DNA from: Porphyromonadaceae bacterium UBA2720
Lineage (GTDB): Bacteria; Bacteroidota; Bacteroidia; Bacteroidales; Muribaculaceae
Assembly: GCA_002353885.1 (NCBI GenBank)
Contig: DEKO01000005.1
Span: forward strand, 6,334 to 31,562
DNA: 25,229 nt
Direction of reading: 5' to 3'
A program made the translations under genes and the position numbers. The notes under the pieces were generated by a model. It worked only from the letters and a program-made list of their open reading frames with translations. It had not been told where the DNA came from and did no database searches. Positions 21,580 to 25,229 of this stretch are shown piece by piece. How positions within the stretch are numbered: the stretch's first letter is position 1; each line of letters starts with the position of its first letter.

Positions 21580-23184
21580 ATGCGACAATTCTTGCTTTTA
21601 TCTGCGTTACTGCTAGTGGCCATAGCTGCACAGGCCAACTACTGGTGGGACAATTTTGCCCCCGACAACACGCGCGTCCGACTCACTCAGACCAACTTGC
21701 CGATTGTGTGGATTGATGTTGACGGTGAGATGATTGACCGCGAAGAGCGCATCACTGCGCGCATGAAGATCATCCACAATGGCGACGGGCAACTCAACTA
21801 TGCCGACACAGTGGCCCACCCGGGGCAGCACATTGACTATGAAGGCTACATCGGCCTGCGCTACCGTGGCAACTCGTCGTTCAGCAGCAGTGACAAGAAG
21901 CCCTATTCTTTCCGCACACTCGATGCCCCAATCGAAGACAACGGCCAGAAGGTCAAGGTCAAGATTCTGGGCATGCACAAGGACAACAACTGGGCTCTGC
22001 TGGCCCCCTTCAGCGACAAGAGCATGATGCGCGACATGCTGGCTTTCGAGCTGGCAAGGCCGTGGATGGATTTTACACCCGATGGCCGCTTCTGTGAGAT
22101 GATTCTTGACGGCACCTACTATGGTGTGTATGTCCTGACCGAGGTGGTAAGCAAGGGAAAGCACCGTTGCAATGTGGGCGACCCAGGCATCGAGGGCGAC
22201 TCAATCACCGGCGGATACATTCTTGAGATTGACCGCAACGACGAGATGACACACCGGTCGAAGTATCATCCCGTGGGCAAGAATGGCAACACGATGTGGT
22301 CAAGATATATCTACGTCCAGTACAAGTCGCCCGACTATGAGGACATGACCGACGAGCAGATCAACTGGATCAACGGTCGTTTTGACGCCATGGAAGATGC
22401 TTTCAACTCAGCTCAGTATCGCGACCCCGAGAAAGGCTACCGCAAGTATATCGACCCACTGTCGTTTGTCGACTATCAGCTGGCACAAGAGTTTGGTCAT
22501 AATGTAGACGGCTACCGACTGAGCGCTAAGTTCTTCAAGCGCAGCGACAGCATCGACACGCACTTCAAGATGGTGCTGTGGGACATGAACCTGGCTTATG
22601 GCAATTCCGACTACTATAATGGCTGGTACACCAACAACTGGGTCTATGAGAACAACGATCTACTCAACAGCCAGGGCGACAGCCAGCTGGCACCCTTCTG
22701 GTGGTACAAACTCAACAACGACCCCTACTACACCGACCTGCTCAAAGACCGCTGGGCACAATATCGCCGTGCCAACTTCAGAGAAGATCGTCTCATAGCC
22801 CTGGTCGACTCCATGGCCAATGTGCTCACCATCCAGGGTGCCGAGGGCCGCAACAGCCAAGCCTGGCCCCGATGGGGACAATATGTGTGGCCCAACAAAT
22901 ATATTTCTCAAAACCTGGACGATGAGATTCAATATCTCAAGGGGTGGCTGAGCGACCGGCTGGAGTGGATGGACCAACAACTGGGCTATGACCCAGACGC
23001 ATTGTTGCCCGGTGACATCAACGGTGACGGTGCTGTGGACGTGAGCGATGTCAATATCATCATCAATATCCTACTGGGCAAGAACACCGCTGACCAGTAT
23101 CCAGGGGTGGCCGACATCACCGGCGACAACCAGGTGGATGTGGGCGATGTCAACCTGATTATCAACCTGATGCTGGGCAAGTGA
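21580..23184 (+). CDS. Secreted CotH-kinase-family protein with C-terminal dockerin
   Basis: A 534-aa exported protein. The signal peptide (MRQFLLLSALLLVAIAAQA) is followed by a CotH protein-kinase-like domain: GLRYRGNSS (92-100), DKKPYSFR with K107 as the likely ATP-contact Lys, WALLAPFSDKSMMRD (138-152), GYILEIDR (212-219) and LWDMNLAYGN with D335 and N337 as likely metal ligands. Spore-coat CotH phosphorylates proteins; many Bacteroidetes and clostridial members are extracellular and of unknown target. The last 57 residues are a type I dockerin with loops DINGDGAVDVSD and DITGDNQVDVGD, each followed by an IINxLLGK-type helix. No promoter motif was recognised just upstream. The kinase activity of this member is inference. 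Confidence 0.92.
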   Translation: MRQFLLLSALLLVAIAAQANYWWDNFAPDNTRVRLTQTNLPIVWIDVDGEMIDREERITARMKIIHNGDGQLNYADTVAHPGQHIDYEGYIGLRYRGNSSFSSSDKKPYSFRTLDAPIEDNGQKVKVKILGMHKDNNWALLAPFSDKSMMRDMLAFELARPWMDFTPDGRFCEMILDGTYYGVYVLTEVVSKGKHRCNVGDPGIEGDSITGGYILEIDRNDEMTHRSKYHPVGKNGNTMWSRYIYVQYKSPDYEDMTDEQINWINGRFDAMEDAFNSAQYRDPEKGYRKYIDPLSFVDYQLAQEFGHNVDGYRLSAKFFKRSDSIDTHFKMVLWDMNLAYGNSDYYNGWYTNNWVYENNDLLNSQGDSQLAPFWWYKLNNDPYYTDLLKDRWAQYRRANFREDRLIALVDSMANVLTIQGAEGRNSQAWPRWGQYVWPNKYISQNLDDEIQYLKGWLSDRLEWMDQQLGYDPDALLPGDINGDGAVDVSDVNIIINILLGKNTADQYPGVADITGDNQVDVGDVNLIINLMLGK

Positions 23185-23230
23185 CCTACCCCACTCCCCA
23201 ACGATGAGCCTGATGTACACCTGCTGACAC

Positions 23231-23280
23231 CCAAAAACAGATTGCGACCTACCACTCGGCAGGTCGCAATCTGCTTTTTA
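23231..23280. terminator. Bidirectional terminator between CotH and NTF2-like genes
   Basis: CAGATTGCGACCT (23238-23250) and AGGTCGCAATCTG (23261-23273) form a perfect 13-bp stem; AAAAA precedes and CTTTTT follows, serving both converging genes. Confidence 0.9.
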
Positions 23281-23297
23281 CTCGTCAGCCAGTCACA

Positions 23298-23681
23298 TCA
23301 CTTCTTGATTGTGTCGGAGTTCTGGTTGTAGGCCTTAGCCACGCACTTCCATTCACCGTTCATCTTCATCAACAGCAGGTAGTCGGTGAAGTCAATGCGG
23401 CCACCCCATTTCTCCTCGAGCACGCGCACCACAGCCACGGTTTCCTCAATCGAGACGACATCAACACGAGCCTTGAAATCGGCGCCAGCACCGACCGTGT
23501 CGACGTTGTGATAGAACTGCTCGATGGAGCCATGCTCCAGTTCACCGTCCAGATAGCCGAAGAGCACGGCATCGCCGGTAAACAACTCTTTGGCATACTT
23601 GCTGTTGCCCTCGGCAACACTCTTTACAAACTTCATGGCGGCAGCTTCGACCGCTGCGTACTCAGCAATAGATGATCTCAT
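23298..23681 (-). CDS. NTF2-like (SnoaL/lumazine-binding-2-like) protein
   Basis: A 127-aa cone-shaped NTF2-fold protein. The N-terminal helix region (VEAAAMKFVKSVAEGNSKYAKELF) and the strands LFGYLDGELEHGS, TVAVVRVLEEKWGG, FTDYLLLMKMNGEWKCVAKAY are typical of the Lumazine_bd_2/SnoaL-like group. Members bind small hydrophobic ligands or act as isomerases; none is indicated here. There is no signal peptide. It is divergently arranged with an HxlR-type regulator (162 bp between starts), which probably controls it. ATG 23681 was chosen since the promoter lies just upstream. Confidence 0.88.
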   Translation of the reverse strand: MRSSIAEYAAVEAAAMKFVKSVAEGNSKYAKELFTGDAVLFGYLDGELEHGSIEQFYHNVDTVGAGADFKARVDVVSIEETVAVVRVLEEKWGGRIDFTDYLLLMKMNGEWKCVAKAYNQNSDTIKK

Positions 23682-23713
23682 TATCGATTGATGTTTGGTT
23701 AATAAATTCGATG

Positions 23714-23745
23714 CAAAAGTAGACACTAATACCGAATGTCACAAG
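23714..23745 (-). promoter_or_regulatory. Promoter of the NTF2-like gene
   Basis: Minus-strand CTTG (23742-23745), 20-nt spacer after TTG and TACTTTTG (23714-23721). Leader about 25-30 nt. Confidence 0.7.
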
Positions 23746-23809
23746 TACCGAAAAATTTTTCATATACAGAATTATTTTTCGATATACCCATTTTTTTGAA
23801 CAATATTGT

Positions 23810-23817
23810 TACCTTTG
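23810..23817 (+). promoter_or_regulatory. -7 element of the HxlR gene
   Basis: TACCTTTG matches TAnnTTTG, 25 nt before ATG 23843. No clear -33 TTTG at normal spacing. Confidence 0.55.
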
Positions 23818-23842
23818 CGGCAAACTTTCAGAGCCCAACCAA

Positions 23843-24196
23843 ATGTATAAACGCAAAATTCCTGTAGACCTCAGTTGCCCTCTGCGACTGACTATCAGCC
23901 TGATTGACTCGAAGTGGAAGTCGTGCATCCTGGACGAACTCCGTCACACGTCGATGCGCCCCAGCCAGTTGCACAAGGCTCTGCCCGAAGCCACACCCCG
24001 TGTACTCGACCTGCAGCTGAAAGAAATGGTCGATGATGGTCTGGTGACCAAGACCATCTATCCCGAGTTGCCACCACGCAGCGAATATGCCATCTCGCCG
24101 CTAGGCATGACACTGATTCCCATCATTGATGCCATGCTGCAGTGGGGCGAGGAACATCAAGAATTATTTGAAAAGAAATATGGCAACCTTGCCTGA
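23843..24196 (+). CDS. HxlR-family winged-helix transcriptional regulator
   Basis: A 117-aa single-domain MarR/HxlR-type DNA-binding protein. The N-terminal CPLRLTISLIDSKWKSCILDEL (residues 12-33) is the HxlR signature (CPxxxxLxLIxxKWxxxIL). MRPSQLHKALPEATPRVLDLQLKEMVDDGLV is the recognition helix region and RSEYAISPLGMTLIPI the wing and dimer helix. The lone conserved Cys12 is the position used for redox or electrophile sensing in some family members. It is divergent from the NTF2-like gene, its likely target. The plus-strand gap after it ends in a hairpin shared with the phosphatase gene. Confidence 0.95.
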   Translation: MYKRKIPVDLSCPLRLTISLIDSKWKSCILDELRHTSMRPSQLHKALPEATPRVLDLQLKEMVDDGLVTKTIYPELPPRSEYAISPLGMTLIPIIDAMLQWGEEHQELFEKKYGNLA

Positions 24197-24210
24197 ATGT
24201 ATCGGCAAAT

Positions 24211-24246
24211 AATAAAAATTCCCCCTCTCGTGTGTGCAGAGGGGGG
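24211..24246 (-). terminator. Terminator of the acid phosphatase gene
   Basis: On the minus strand CCCCCTCT/AGAGGGGG arms (24221-24228 and 24238-24245) form an 8-bp stem with a 9-nt loop, followed by AATTTTTATT. It lies 20 bp after the phosphatase stop. Confidence 0.8.
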
Positions 24247-24266
24247 AAAAGACGTGCTATCTGTGA

Positions 24267-25121
24267 TTACTTGATAGTCTTCTTGTTGCCTTCAATCACA
24301 ATGCCGTGATAGTCGGAGGCGAGAGCCTGACCCTGCAGATTGTAGGCATGGGTGGGTTGTGCGGCATGCTGGGCTGAGACTGCGCCAATGGCCGACTGGC
24401 TTTGAGTCTTGGCGATGTATTCGGCCTGGGCCTTCTTCATCTGGGCGATAAACTCCTCGCTGCCTTGCAAGGCACAGAATCCGATGCTGGCGGCCGTGCG
24501 GCTATTGTCCACATCACTCTGCCAATGCGCGCCCACAATGACACGACTATTGCAGTAGTCCCACCCACGCTTGAAAACCTGATCGGCACGCTGCGGAGCT
24601 ATCTGGGCAAGCAAGAGCGAGATGCACCAACCACGCAAACTGTGACCGCTGGGATAGCTGCCCTCACCGCGCAGCTCGTCCTCTTCGTGCGAGGGCATCG
24701 CGTCGTCATAGCGCTCAAACGGACGCTGACGTTTATAGTAGGCCTTGGTCTCCTTGCGCATAGGGTCGGTGGTGGCGATACTGGTCTCCAGCAAGTTCCA
24801 AATCTCGGGAGTGTTGGTCGGGTTAATCTCCAAGCCAAACGCTTCTTGCCACAACCCGTACAGCTTGACATGGTCGTCCCACTCGGCATCGGCAATGGCT
24901 TGGGCCACACGGACAGGATCCTGCCGTTGCTGTTTGCCCCAGCAGTAGCGCACTACATCGGCTGCGAACTCGGGGCTATCGAAAGCCGGTGGCTCGGGCA
25001 TGATGTTGATCAGTTTGGGCATTTGACTCAGTTCGAAATAGGTTTGCACAGCAGCATCCTGTGCGCTGATGCTCATTGCAGCCACTATCATTGTGGCTAG
25101 CATCCAGTTGGACTTTCTCAT
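24267..25121 (-). CDS. Secreted class A nonspecific acid phosphatase (PhoN/PAP2 superfamily)
   Basis: A 284-aa exported vanadium-haloperoxidase-fold phosphatase that releases phosphate from a wide range of monoesters, probably in the periplasm. The signal peptide is SNWMLATMIVAAMSISAQ. The three-part active site is complete: KAYYKRQRP (K126, R133; KX6RP), YPSGHS (157-161) and SRVIVGAHWQSD (S192, R193, H199, D203; SRX5HX3D). The PSGHSLRG context and length up to about residue 240 are those of class A enzymes. A tail of about 30 residues (AYNLQGQ ... GIVIEGNKKTIK) resembles C-terminal YNLxGQ/GIVI signals common on secreted Bacteroidales proteins. No promoter motif was recognised in 25122-25229, which also holds a short CCCCGA/TCGGGG hairpin (25189-25205). 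Confidence 0.93.
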   Translation of the reverse strand: MRKSNWMLATMIVAAMSISAQDAAVQTYFELSQMPKLINIMPEPPAFDSPEFAADVVRYCWGKQQRQDPVRVAQAIADAEWDDHVKLYGLWQEAFGLEINPTNTPEIWNLLETSIATTDPMRKETKAYYKRQRPFERYDDAMPSHEEDELRGEGSYPSGHSLRGWCISLLLAQIAPQRADQVFKRGWDYCNSRVIVGAHWQSDVDNSRTAASIGFCALQGSEEFIAQMKKAQAEYIAKTQSQSAIGAVSAQHAAQPTHAYNLQGQALASDYHGIVIEGNKKTIK

Positions 25122-25229
25122 TTTATTGCTCTTGACGTTTATAAGTTTAATTGAATAATCTTGGCTGTACTCGGCATAGCTCGAGCAACCCCGAAGGGCT
25201 CGGGGAGATGATGAAGCGAGTGTTGCACG

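Noticed and set aside
25160..25229. Possible start of another repeat (CTCGGCATAGCTCGAG and CCCCGA/TCGGGG)
   Set aside because: Too short and cut by the window end to define.

Overview
The window looks like a chromosomal stretch from a Bacteroidales bacterium, probably a gut-type Prevotella- or Muribaculaceae-like lineage. The evidence is repeated use of the Bacteroidetes -7 promoter element TAnnTTTG (found just upstream of at least ten genes here), A-rich leaders instead of clear Shine-Dalgarno sites, a DUF4923 lipoprotein, dockerin-tailed secreted proteins, a KdsC-Maf pair and an orphan reverse transcriptase. There is no phage, plasmid, rRNA operon or CRISPR array. Genus assignment is inference.

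Region by region: the 3' end of a tRNA (1-30) and a bidirectional terminator are followed by a minus-strand cluster (121-3425) of a secreted C1-type cysteine peptidase, a secreted EEP-fold phosphatase/nuclease and two unrecognised proteins. Upstream of these, also on the minus strand but with its own promoter, lies an orphan reverse transcriptase with a YSDD active site (3664-4935). It is divergent from dinB (DNA polymerase IV, 5086-6168), which overlaps a gene for an ATP-grasp-like protein (6146-7213). The latter converges on maf with a 14-bp overlap. A long minus-strand run, possibly one transcription unit, goes from a SUI1/eIF1-like factor (13733) through a large AddA-like helicase-nuclease, an SGNH esterase, kdsC and maf (7200). 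Two repeat elements interrupt its gaps.

The next segment has a divergent 2[4Fe-4S] ferredoxin (13954-14124), a minus-strand set of a YitT-family membrane protein and two tandem outer-membrane beta-barrel proteins (14233-16119), a small 4-TM holin-family protein (16291-16626), and a secreted modular protein with an N-terminal starch-binding-like domain, four X25-like repeats and a dockerin (16709-18853). A 411-bp gap follows and holds its leader, a perfect hairpin and a 207-bp MITE-like element that ends over the stop codon of tdk.

The last third carries tdk, a YkvA/DUF1232 protein, a DUF4923 lipoprotein, the small SRP RNA (about 21414-21509), a CotH-kinase protein with a C-terminal dockerin, a divergent pair of an NTF2-like protein and an HxlR regulator, and a secreted class A acid phosphatase.

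The most interesting candidates are the orphan reverse transcriptase with its unknown downstream genes, three different intergenic repeat families, and the two dockerin-bearing exported proteins 2.7 kb apart.
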